Shown piece by piece: positions 54,536-62,274 of a DNA stretch of 64,000 nucleotides. Each line of letters starts with the position of its first letter. Within the stretch, counting starts at the first letter, position 1. The stretch is taken from the NCBI RefSeq assembly GCF_014636865.1, contig NZ_BMER01000002.1, positions 432,292-496,291 of the forward strand, in the 5' to 3' direction. This DNA is from Parapedobacter pyrenivorans (GTDB lineage: Bacteria; Bacteroidota; Bacteroidia; Sphingobacteriales; Sphingobacteriaceae). A program made the translations under genes and the position numbers. The notes beneath the pieces are model-generated. The model was given only the letters and a program-made list of their open reading frames with translations. It was not told where the DNA came from and searched no databases.

Positions 54536-56164
54536 ATGATTGACATGAGATATACGTTTAAATCACTTTTCATACTGAGTATTTGGGGGTGTTGCCTTTG
54601 GGCATGTTCCGAAAAACTCGAAGTACCGAAAGAACCCTATGGCCCCGGTGCGCAGCCTTTGGGCATTGTGGTAGACCGCGCCCAAATGCCTTCTCCAGCC
54701 ACCGGCCTGCCCGGTACTGAGGTGACCATCAACGCTTCGGGATTGCTCCCCTACGAAGACGAATTAATTTTCCGGTTCAACGGCGAAGGGGCCGACATCA
54801 TCGAAGTTACCGAAGACCACGTGAAGGTTGTTGTTCCCGATTTTGCGAGTACGGGCATTACCTCCATGACCGTGGGCGATGTCGTGGTATTCGGCCCGCA
54901 GTTTTCTGTGACGGGCAAAATCAATCCCGACCCGACCTTCAACGCTGCCCAGGGCACCAACAATGGTGTCAGTAAGGTCATCTTTACCAACGATGAACGA
55001 ATGATGATAGTTGGCGCCTTTACCAATTACGACAACAAGGGCATCGTACGCCCCATCAACCGCATTGCCCGTACCTTCGCGGACGGCACCTACGACGCCA
55101 GTTTGCGGTCGGGTACCGGTGCCAATGGCCAAATCGGGGAGATCATTCCGTTTGATGACGGGTACCTGATTGCCGGAGCATTTACGGGCTATTCCCAACG
55201 GGGTAGCGATATCAGCAACCTCACCAAGATTCATACCAACGGCACCATCGATACCGTCGGCGTCAAACCGTTTCGCCGTCCCGACCAGCTAGACACCACG
55301 AAGTACTATCCGCGCTTCAATGGCGGCTTCGACGGCTTCATTGGCCGGTTGTATCCACAGGGTGGTGGGAAAGTGGTGGTAGGCGGTAATTTCCGCTACT
55401 ACATCAGCAGGCGCTACGACCAACCCAACCGGTTGGAAACACGCGACTCGGTGATCGTTGACAGTGTGGAAGTAAGGCAGCTTGCGCGCCTGAATTCCGA
55501 TGGCAGCTTAGATAAGACCTACCGGTTTGACGAAGGCACCAACCGCAGCTGGGAAGGCGGCAACGGCAACGCAGGCACGTTGTATCATGCAGCCGGCAAC
55601 CAGGCAGGTAAGCTATTGGTGTATGGTAATTTCAACCGCTTCGATGGCCAACAGGCTGGCCGCATCCTGCGGTTGAAAGCTGATGGCACTATCGACGAAA
55701 CGTTCAACCCCGGCGGGTCGGGCGCAGACGAGGCCGTTTACCGAGCCGACTACAACCCCGCTACAGGCAAGTACCTGATTGTCGGCTCGTTTCGCAGCTA
55801 TAATGGCACGCCCGTTAGCCAGATGGCCGTACTCAATGAAGACGGTACGCTCGACGAGACTTTTGTGCCGCAATCGTTTGAAGGAGGTGAAGTGACGTTC
55901 ATCAAACAGTTGACCGACGGAAAAATCATTGTAGCAGGTAGTTTCCGCACCTATGGCGGCATCGCACGGAATGGATTCATGGTATTGGACCAAAGCGGCG
56001 CGTTGTTGGTGGGCTACAACGCCACCGGGCTATTCAGTGGCTACATCGAAGACATTGTCGAAACGACCTCTGCAGACGGACGGCCGGCGTTGTTGATCCA
56101 TGGCCTGTTTAACCAATTTAACAGCCAACCCGCCAACAATCTCCTTCGCGTACTTATTGAGTAA
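54536..56164 (+). CDS. IPT/TIG plus delta-60 beta-propeller lipoprotein
   Basis: A 542-residue lipoprotein with lipobox LWAC. An IPT/TIG-like domain spans about 40-125 (GLPGTEVTINASGLLPYEDEL). It is followed by four to six delta-60-type repeats: LNSDGSLDKTY, LKADGTIDETFNPGG and LNEDGTLDETFVP are regular, with GKYLIVGSF or GKIIVAGSF strands between. The repeats should form a beta-propeller exposed at the cell surface, as in lipoproteins annotated DUF5008. Binding rather than catalysis is likely. Confidence 0.8.
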   Translation: MIDMRYTFKSLFILSIWGCCLWACSEKLEVPKEPYGPGAQPLGIVVDRAQMPSPATGLPGTEVTINASGLLPYEDELIFRFNGEGADIIEVTEDHVKVVVPDFASTGITSMTVGDVVVFGPQFSVTGKINPDPTFNAAQGTNNGVSKVIFTNDERMMIVGAFTNYDNKGIVRPINRIARTFADGTYDASLRSGTGANGQIGEIIPFDDGYLIAGAFTGYSQRGSDISNLTKIHTNGTIDTVGVKPFRRPDQLDTTKYYPRFNGGFDGFIGRLYPQGGGKVVVGGNFRYYISRRYDQPNRLETRDSVIVDSVEVRQLARLNSDGSLDKTYRFDEGTNRSWEGGNGNAGTLYHAAGNQAGKLLVYGNFNRFDGQQAGRILRLKADGTIDETFNPGGSGADEAVYRADYNPATGKYLIVGSFRSYNGTPVSQMAVLNEDGTLDETFVPQSFEGGEVTFIKQLTDGKIIVAGSFRTYGGIARNGFMVLDQSGALLVGYNATGLFSGYIEDIVETTSADGRPALLIHGLFNQFNSQPANNLLRVLIE

Positions 56165-56198
56165 TCCGCTTAGTTTAACAAGTAAGCAACATTGTATT

Positions 56199-57914
56199 AT
56201 GACTGCAACAACATCTTATAGGAAAGCAATGACCAGAAAATTACCGCTGATGGCCGGTTTGGCTATTTGCATAGCAGCCTGCAACCAGGAGTTTTCAAAG
56301 GTAATTCCCGAAGGAGACCCCGTAGACTCGGTAAACGTAGCTTTCGGTTCGCCACGCGTGCTGTACATCATCGCAGATGGTGCCCGCGGTAAATCCGTGC
56401 ATGAAGCCGAAACGCCCGCCATTACGGCGCTACTGCCCAACGCTATTTACTCCTGGGAGTCGCTCTCTGATGAAGAATCGGCCGCCCTCAACGGCGCCAA
56501 CTGGGCCGACATGCTCACCGGTGTGCAGCAGGATAAGCATGGCGTGGTTGGCAACGATTTCTCCAATGAACGGCTTGACGATTTCCCGCTACTGTTTGAA
56601 CGCATCCAGGCGGCCATGCCCAACAGCAACGTACAGGCATACACTTCCGCGCCGCTTTTTTACGAACAGCTAACCACCGGTGCAGACGACCGTGCGCTGC
56701 TGGATAACGACGGAGCGGTGAAGGATGCGGCGGCTGCGGCCCTGGCCGCCGAAGACATCACGATCGTGACCGCCCATTTTACCGGCATAGACCAAGCGGG
56801 CAGCCAATACGGGTATGACCTGTCCGTGCCCCAGTACCGCGAAGCCATTTTCGGTTTCGACCAATACGTTGGTGAACTGATGGAAACACTCCGGGCCCGG
56901 CCAAATTACAGCCAGGAAAACTGGTTGGTGGTGATCACATCCAGCCGGGGCGGACAATATACCGTGCCCGATGATGAAAACGACAATACCATTTTCAGCA
57001 ACCCGGAGGTTAACACGTTTACCATCTTCCATTCGCCCCGATACCGTACACGCGTGGTCAGCAAGCCCTTTCTCGGCATCCGTTTCCAAGGTGATTTTGT
57101 GCGCTTTCAGCAACAACTCCGCGGTGAAGTGACCGCCGGCGACAACGATCTCTACAACCTGGAAGATGAAGCGTTTACCATCGAGCTGAAAGTGAAGAAA
57201 AACCCCGGGCCCAACAATAACTACCAATACACGTATCCGGCATTGATCAATAAACGCGAACGGTGGACGTGGGACTATGTGGGTTGGACGATTTTCCTGG
57301 AGAACGACTTCTGGATGTTCAACGCGCGTGGACTGGGCAATAATGTAGGGCAAACCCGCGGTGGTACACTGGCCAACGCCACCTGGAACAGCATTGCCGT
57401 AGTGGGCGTAATCCGCGACAACAGGCGCTTTGTACGCACGTTTACCAATGGCCAGTTCAACAACGAGACAGAGATCACCAACTACGGGAGCATTACCAAC
57501 AACATCCCGCTGATGATTGGCGGCCAGTCGGACAACGGCCAGGCCGATTGCTACATCGCCGATGTGCGTTTTTGGAAAGTGGCGCTGCCCGATGATGTAG
57601 TGCGCCAGTATTCGTGCGAAACCGGCATTGCCGAAGACCACCCCTACTACGACTTCCTCGTTGGACTCTGGCCTGTTGTAGGTTCTGCAGACAACACGAT
57701 TACGGATGAAGGACCATTGGGCAGCCACATGACGTTGGGTGGCGCCGGTATTACCCGGCAGTACCAATCCGACTATGTATGCGCCCCCAGCTCGTCCGAC
57801 CTCGGTGCACTTGTGCCCCGCAATGTGGATATCCCGGCGCAGATCGTCAGCTGGCTGAAAATCCCGCGGCAGGAAAGCTGGCAGTTGGATGGCCGTGTAT
57901 GGTTGGATCGATAA
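56199..57914 (+). CDS. Degenerate alkaline-phosphatase-fold lipoprotein with LamG-like C-terminus
   Basis: A 571-residue lipoprotein (lipobox AAC, about residue 28). Residues 52-285 have the type I phosphodiesterase/alkaline phosphatase fold, but catalytic positions are lost: Asp60 (IIADGARG) remains, the nucleophile position is Asn98 (LNGANWADMLTG), the DxxDxxGH metal motif reads TGIDQAGS (195-202), and the DHG motif reads SRG (249-251). From about 300 a LamG/concanavalin-like domain (DUF4983-like) follows. It is probably a binding protein rather than an enzyme. The start at 56199 avoids overlap with the previous gene. Confidence 0.78.
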   Translation: MTATTSYRKAMTRKLPLMAGLAICIAACNQEFSKVIPEGDPVDSVNVAFGSPRVLYIIADGARGKSVHEAETPAITALLPNAIYSWESLSDEESAALNGANWADMLTGVQQDKHGVVGNDFSNERLDDFPLLFERIQAAMPNSNVQAYTSAPLFYEQLTTGADDRALLDNDGAVKDAAAAALAAEDITIVTAHFTGIDQAGSQYGYDLSVPQYREAIFGFDQYVGELMETLRARPNYSQENWLVVITSSRGGQYTVPDDENDNTIFSNPEVNTFTIFHSPRYRTRVVSKPFLGIRFQGDFVRFQQQLRGEVTAGDNDLYNLEDEAFTIELKVKKNPGPNNNYQYTYPALINKRERWTWDYVGWTIFLENDFWMFNARGLGNNVGQTRGGTLANATWNSIAVVGVIRDNRRFVRTFTNGQFNNETEITNYGSITNNIPLMIGGQSDNGQADCYIADVRFWKVALPDDVVRQYSCETGIAEDHPYYDFLVGLWPVVGSADNTITDEGPLGSHMTLGGAGITRQYQSDYVCAPSSSDLGALVPRNVDIPAQIVSWLKIPRQESWQLDGRVWLDR

Positions 57915-57931
57915 CTGAATAAATAAGAAGC

Positions 57932-59317
57932 ATGACGTATATGAAGCGATTGATAACATACCCCTTGGGGATTGCGCTGGTAGCCTTACTCGTTTTCCAG
58001 GCATGCCAGGATGAACCCTTAGAGACATTTGCCCTGGAATCAAACGACCCGGGGACCGTATCGTCTCCCCAAAGCGCCGGCGCACCGCGTAAAGACGGCG
58101 AGCGGCTGGTAATCCCCCTTACCGTGCAGCTATCGGAGGCCGCGAGCAAGGCATTCCAGGTAGAGATACAGCTCAACCCCGATACCATCACCCAGTTGGT
58201 GGCGGACGGACAACTGCAGGATGTGGTACCGGTACCGGTTAATCAGTTGACGGTACCCACCACCGTGTCGATGCCCTTCGGTGCCGACAGTGGCGTTTTT
58301 GAAGTAGCCATCAACATAGGTTTTCTCGAACGGAATTACGGCAAAGAAGTAGCATTCGCCTACCGGCTCATCAATCCGGGCAAAGGCAACACCATCGAAA
58401 GCGGTAGTGGCGGCGCCGTTATCATCGTCAATACGGAAGATGTACTCCAACCCAGCGAAATCCGCTACCTATCCATCACCAATGGTGGTGGACAGGTGCT
58501 GGAAGCACGCAATCGGCAGCACTACGTGGTACAGTCGGGCGGTCTCAACGTACCTCTGGGCATCTCGCTTGCCGGTGTGCCCGGCAGGGCATTTACCGTC
58601 GAAGCCAAAATCAACCCGGATACCATCGCATCGCTGGTTGCTGCCGGGTTGCTACCCGAAAACACCATCCCGCTCGATATCACACATGTCACCATGGATA
58701 CCGTCCACCGCATCGGCTCCAACATCAGCTCGGCGCCGTTGGATCTCTTCGTGCAATGGTCGGTTATCGAGCAACATATGGATAACCTGCTTGCCGCGGC
58801 GGTAACCCTTACCAACCCATCTACGCACGTGCTCGACGAGCAGAAGAAATCAGTCATTGTACTCATCCATCCACAGCATGTATTGGAGGTGGACGTGACC
58901 AATGATGCAACCTTCAGCGTAAGCCGCGACAATAACGATGGCGCCGAAGCGGGCGAAGGGTCGCTGAAACTGGTCGACAATACCGACCAGAAATTCTTAG
59001 TGAGTGACTATCGGGCCGACCTGTGGGCGCAGCTCGTATACGCTACACCGACTAAGTTGGGCGCCTATACGCTCACCTCGGCCAATGATGCACCAGACCG
59101 GGATCCGAAAGACTGGCAGCTGCTGGGATCGAACGATGGGGAAAACTGGGAGGTTTTGGATACCCGCACGGGCGAAATATTCACCTCGCGTCATCAGCTT
59201 AAACGCTATGAATTTAATACGGAAACGCTGTACACACATTATCGCATCGAGTTTGGCGTCAACAATGGCAGCAACCTCTGGCAGTTGGAAGAGTGGCGCG
59301 TGATACGCGTGCCTTAA
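57932..59317 (+). CDS. Lipoprotein with two DUF1735-like sandwiches and a discoidin-like module
   Basis: A 461-residue lipoprotein (lipobox FQAC). Two similar beta-sandwich repeats, each with a NPDTI(T/A)xLVA motif, span about 45-175 and 200-325 and resemble DUF1735/BT_3987 domains. The C-terminal ~140 residues are the same discoidin-like module as in the first fasciclin protein (GAYTLTSANDAPDRDPKDW, GSNDGENWEVLDTRTGE). It is the ninth of ten plus-strand genes of the Sus locus. Confidence 0.8.
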   Translation: MTYMKRLITYPLGIALVALLVFQACQDEPLETFALESNDPGTVSSPQSAGAPRKDGERLVIPLTVQLSEAASKAFQVEIQLNPDTITQLVADGQLQDVVPVPVNQLTVPTTVSMPFGADSGVFEVAINIGFLERNYGKEVAFAYRLINPGKGNTIESGSGGAVIIVNTEDVLQPSEIRYLSITNGGGQVLEARNRQHYVVQSGGLNVPLGISLAGVPGRAFTVEAKINPDTIASLVAAGLLPENTIPLDITHVTMDTVHRIGSNISSAPLDLFVQWSVIEQHMDNLLAAAVTLTNPSTHVLDEQKKSVIVLIHPQHVLEVDVTNDATFSVSRDNNDGAEAGEGSLKLVDNTDQKFLVSDYRADLWAQLVYATPTKLGAYTLTSANDAPDRDPKDWQLLGSNDGENWEVLDTRTGEIFTSRHQLKRYEFNTETLYTHYRIEFGVNNGSNLWQLEEWRVIRVP

Positions 59318-59368
59318 TGCGACGCACCCCGGAAGATGATGACATAAACTCATAAAAAGCACTTAACA

Positions 59369-60418
59369 ATGATAACTCGATTTGCCACGATAACACGGAT
59401 CAAGAATGCTTTAGGCCTTCTACTAGCTACTCCCCTGGTCTTTTTTGCCTGTAAGGAAGAGCCCGCACCGACACCCGAGCCGGAGCTTCCCAAGCCGTCG
59501 GCGATGTTTACCTTCGAACAGCCGGATGAAGGTGATCCATTTACCTATTCGTTTACCAATGGTGGTGCAAACTATTCGCTGGTACGCTGGGAATTCGGAG
59601 ACGACAGCGTGTCACTCAATGATTCGGACGCCCATACGTTTCTGCGGACGGGAGACTTCCGCGTAACGTTACGTACCGAAAACGAACAAGGCTTCTGGGC
59701 GGAAAGCGAAACGATGATTTCAATCCATCCGGATAGCCTCATCGAGGTGGCTACCGCCCCGCAACCCGATGGGAGCCTCGATCTTTCGGTAAGCTCGGAC
59801 ATCGCCATCGACAGTGTTTTCTGGTATAAGGGCGTGGGTATCGGCGGCGAATTTCTCACCAATGATAATCAGCTGAATATCGCGGTAGACCGCGGTCAGT
59901 TTGCCGACTATACGCTCCGGGTGAAGACACCAAACGGCTCCATTGCGGAGATTTCCCGGCTGCTTACCGACTTGGGCGTTGTGCGCGACGTGACCGGCAA
60001 TGGCATTTTAACCGTATCCCGCGATAACGACGGCGGTAAGTTTGCCGGTGAAGGTTCGTTGAAGCTCACCGACAACGATACGCAGACCAAGTTTTTGCAA
60101 TTCAACTTCGCCGGTGATCTCACGTGGACACTAGACTTCTACGAACCCCTTATCCTTGGGGCTTACACATTTACCTCGGCCAACGACGTACCGGATCGCG
60201 ACCCGAAAAATTGGAAACTGGAAGGCTCTATGGATAATGAAAACTGGACATTGCTCGATGAGCGGACTGACGAGGCGTTTGAGGCACGTTTCCTGACGAA
60301 GACGTACACGTTCGAAAACAGTACAGCGTACCGGTACTACCGCGTATCGGTGACATCTGTAGTGGCAGGCGGGCTATTTCAGTTGGCCGAGTTTAGAATA
60401 TTGCAGTTGCCGCAGTAG
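59369..60418 (+). CDS. PKD-domain lipoprotein with discoidin-like module
   Basis: A 349-residue lipoprotein (lipobox FFAC). A PKD-like domain spans about 45-120 (VRWEFGDDSVSLNDSDAHTF, then GDFRVTLRTENEQG), followed by a second beta region. The discoidin-like module covers the last ~145 residues (GAYTFTSANDVPDRDPKNW). It is the last gene of the Sus locus. No terminator follows; the next 494 bp are a repeat-bearing junction. Confidence 0.8.
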   Translation: MITRFATITRIKNALGLLLATPLVFFACKEEPAPTPEPELPKPSAMFTFEQPDEGDPFTYSFTNGGANYSLVRWEFGDDSVSLNDSDAHTFLRTGDFRVTLRTENEQGFWAESETMISIHPDSLIEVATAPQPDGSLDLSVSSDIAIDSVFWYKGVGIGGEFLTNDNQLNIAVDRGQFADYTLRVKTPNGSIAEISRLLTDLGVVRDVTGNGILTVSRDNDGGKFAGEGSLKLTDNDTQTKFLQFNFAGDLTWTLDFYEPLILGAYTFTSANDVPDRDPKNWKLEGSMDNENWTLLDERTDEAFEARFLTKTYTFENSTAYRYYRVSVTSVVAGGLFQLAEFRILQLPQ

Positions 60419-60451
60419 TTAAGCCTAGCCCACGCCCCGGCCTTAAGATTA

Positions 60452-60527
60452 CTCCGGTATGGCTTCGGAACTCCTCCTGGACTCCATCTGCACTCCATGT
60501 GGCTCCGACTGACCTCCGTGTGGCGCC
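60452..60527. repeat. Phased 10-11 bp degenerate repeat (CTCC units)
   Basis: CTCC or a one-base variant starts at 60452, 60471, 60482, 60493, 60503, 60514 and 60524; from 60471 on the steps are 11, 11, 10, 11, 10. The unit is close to ACTCCnnnTGn. It shares the ACTCC core and period with the array at 5215-5303. It lies in the 494-bp gap after the Sus locus. Confidence 0.5.
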
Positions 60528-60769
60528 GCCAGTAGGAGCGCAGAATGAGTACATGGAGATAGCATTAAACTCCGAAGCGGACACCAGGCGACCTTCAATA
60601 GCATCCGGTTCCAATCCCTGCCCCAGGTTTGCCGTGCACCCTTCGGTAAAGTGTCGTCTTTTGGCGTCTTCACCGACATATTCACGGGCATCACAGGGAC
60701 AGGGCAGGATTTTTCTCATGGTACGAATATGCTTCAACAGGTTAACGAATCTAATTTCGTTCTCCAATT

Positions 60770-60777
60770 TATTTTTG
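60770..60777 (+). promoter_or_regulatory. -7 element TATTTTTG ahead of a truncated ORF
   Basis: TATTTTTG matches TAnnTTTG. 33 bp further on an ATG opens a 17-codon ORF. The site looks like the remaining promoter of a gene whose body is gone. Confidence 0.35.
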
Positions 60778-60810
60778 TAGGTTTGGGGATACCTAATAAA
60801 ACACCAGATT

Positions 60811-60864
60811 ATGAAAAGTTCCCTCAACCCTACTGAGGTCGCCAAGATCCGGCACCTGCATTGA
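60811..60864 (+). pseudogene. 17-codon ORF, possible remnant of a DNA-binding protein gene
   Basis: The product MKSSLNPTEVAKIRHLH resembles the first helix of helix-turn-helix proteins (LTPEQV-x-IR-x-L type) but stops at once. No continuation was seen in the other frames. The promoter-like element before it suggests that it was once expressed. Low certainty. Confidence 0.2.
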
Positions 60865-60912
60865 CGACCTTACTTTTCCGTCTAAACAGTATTTTGGGGA
60901 AATTAACATGAC

Positions 60913-61434
60913 ATGAAGACGATTATAACATCATTGTTGTTGCTAGTTGCTCAGTTTGCATTTTCGCAAAGCAGATCAGCTTCTTGGTTTCAAAAAGAAA
61001 TTGGCAACCTAGTTATGTGTAAAGTTGACTACGAAAAATACAGAAGTTTTGCTGAATCTGATCCAGACCGATACGAAGAAAAGCGAGACTCTTCTTATCA
61101 AGAATACCTTGGCCAGATCGATAAGATTAAACGCAATGCGGAGCAATTCTTAAAATACATTGATACGGCGGCAAACGACCCTGAACTAGTGGAAAAAACT
61201 TTACCTTACATTCATGTAAATACTACATTGCCCTTTGACCCGAATGCATACATTATCTCAAGGCACGATCTGCTGAGAGTTATCAAGTACAGCCTATTAG
61301 AACGAGATGACACGATGTTACCTGAGCGGTTGGACGATATTCCGATTGCGATAAAGCGAGACCGTTACAAACCCTTTAAACCTCAATCCATAGAAGACAT
61401 AACGAAAGACAGGATAAAGACTGAAAACAACTGA
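60913..61434 (+). CDS. Secreted protein of unknown function
   Basis: A 173-residue protein with a signal peptide ending at FAFSQ. The mature part is hydrophilic, rich in Asp, Glu, Lys, Tyr and Arg, and mainly helical (YEEKRDSSYQEYLGQIDKIKRN), with a Lys-rich end. I recognise no family. Composition is AT-rich compared with the Sus locus upstream, like the toxin-antitoxin genes that follow, so it probably belongs to a transferred segment. Confidence 0.6.
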   Translation: MKTIITSLLLLVAQFAFSQSRSASWFQKEIGNLVMCKVDYEKYRSFAESDPDRYEEKRDSSYQEYLGQIDKIKRNAEQFLKYIDTAANDPELVEKTLPYIHVNTTLPFDPNAYIISRHDLLRVIKYSLLERDDTMLPERLDDIPIAIKRDRYKPFKPQSIEDITKDRIKTENN

Positions 61435-61533
61435 TGTAGCTAGGCGTTAGCCAATTCATAGCAGATGTCGGGAGAAAGCACGAAGAAAAGCCGGAATAAC
61501 GAATTACCTAACCCTCATTAGCAATACTTTTCG

Positions 61534-61624
61534 TATTTTTGTGTGTACCTTTGGTTTTTTCCATAGTTGAACCGCGACAGTGGACGAAATGTGAGGAAGA
61601 TCAAGGGGAAATAAAATAAGGAGG
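61534..61624 (+). promoter_or_regulatory. Promoter region and Shine-Dalgarno of the toxin-antitoxin pair
   Basis: Two -7-like elements, TATTTTTG (61534-61541) and TACCTTTG (61546-61553), lie upstream of the antitoxin gene. AAGGAGG (61618-61624) is a canonical Shine-Dalgarno sequence 4 bp before the ATG, which is unusual for this phylum. Confidence 0.45.
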
Positions 61625-61628
61625 CATT

Positions 61629-61865
61629 ATGGTATCGGAAGCGAGGAAACTACATGTAATCGAAGAAGTGCTAAAAATCAAAAGTGATGATACATTGTCG
61701 GCCCTTGAAGATTTTTTACGTAAGGCAAAGATTAAAAGTAAATCGAAGCCTAAAAGATCTGCTTTCGCCGAATTCTCGGGGATATGGTCAAAAGAAGAAG
61801 CCGAAGAGATAGAGCGGGCAATTAAAGAAGGATGCGAAACCATACATCCAGATGACTGGAAGTAA
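61629..61865 (+). CDS. Putative antitoxin of a VapBC-like pair
   Basis: A 78-residue, strongly charged protein. The N-terminal half is helical (KLHVIEEVLKIKSDDTLSALEDFLRKA), a Lys/Ser/Arg linker follows (residues about 34-45), and the C-terminal half is acidic (WSKEEAEEIERAIKEGCE), the usual shape of an antitoxin tail that blocks the toxin. It overlaps the PIN toxin gene by 14 bp. The assignment rests on size and context. Confidence 0.72.
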   Translation: MVSEARKLHVIEEVLKIKSDDTLSALEDFLRKAKIKSKSKPKRSAFAEFSGIWSKEEAEEIERAIKEGCETIHPDDWK

Positions 61866-62244
61866 CATCATTCTCGACACCAATATCGTCATCGAACTAT
61901 TTAAAGGTAATCCCGATATTATCAAACAACTCGGAGATTTACCTTTAGTTAAGGTGCCTAGTATTGTTTTAGGAGAATTATTGCTTGGAGCCTATCGGTC
62001 ATCCAATCCAAACAAACACTTATCGCAAATTAATGGCTTTTTAAAGAAATGCGAGCTCATTGGCACGAACGCGAATACCGCGGACGCTTATGCTTTGGTA
62101 AAAACTGACTTGCTAAACAAGGGTAAACCAATACCTGAAAACGACATTTGGATCGCCGCGATAGCAAAGCAATACAATTTAACGCTAGTAACATCCGATG
62201 CCCATTTCAGGCAGATAGAAGGTCTAGTCATTGAAAATTGGTAA
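61852..62244 (+). CDS. PIN-domain ribonuclease toxin (VapC family)
   Basis: A 130-residue PIN-domain protein. The four acidic metal-binding residues are all present: Asp9 (ILDTNI), Glu42 (VLGELLLG), Asp98 (ENDIWIAA) and Asp116 (TSDAHF). VapC toxins cleave tRNA or rRNA when released from the antitoxin. Length is typical. It ends 30 bp before the stop codon of the convergent helicase gene. Being intact, the pair is probably active. Confidence 0.9.
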   Translation: MTGSNIILDTNIVIELFKGNPDIIKQLGDLPLVKVPSIVLGELLLGAYRSSNPNKHLSQINGFLKKCELIGTNANTADAYALVKTDLLNKGKPIPENDIWIAAIAKQYNLTLVTSDAHFRQIEGLVIENW

Positions 62245-62274
62245 ACCTCAACATATTAATCCATCCGACCCGTT

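Noticed and set aside
56670-58085. 471-codon open frame on the minus strand
   Set aside because: It lies opposite two well-supported lipoprotein genes, has no signal, motif or family resemblance, and is explained by the GC-rich codon pattern of the sense genes.
42159-60418. Ordinary polysaccharide utilisation locus
   Set aside because: No carbohydrate-active enzyme, sulfatase or sensor/sigma-antisigma regulator is encoded in it, so a substrate-specific degradation role is not supported.
60393-60845. 150-codon minus-strand frame over the junction
   Set aside because: It translates the phased repeat and the end of the PKD lipoprotein gene; no motif, and an 11-bp repeat is not expected in a real protein of this type.
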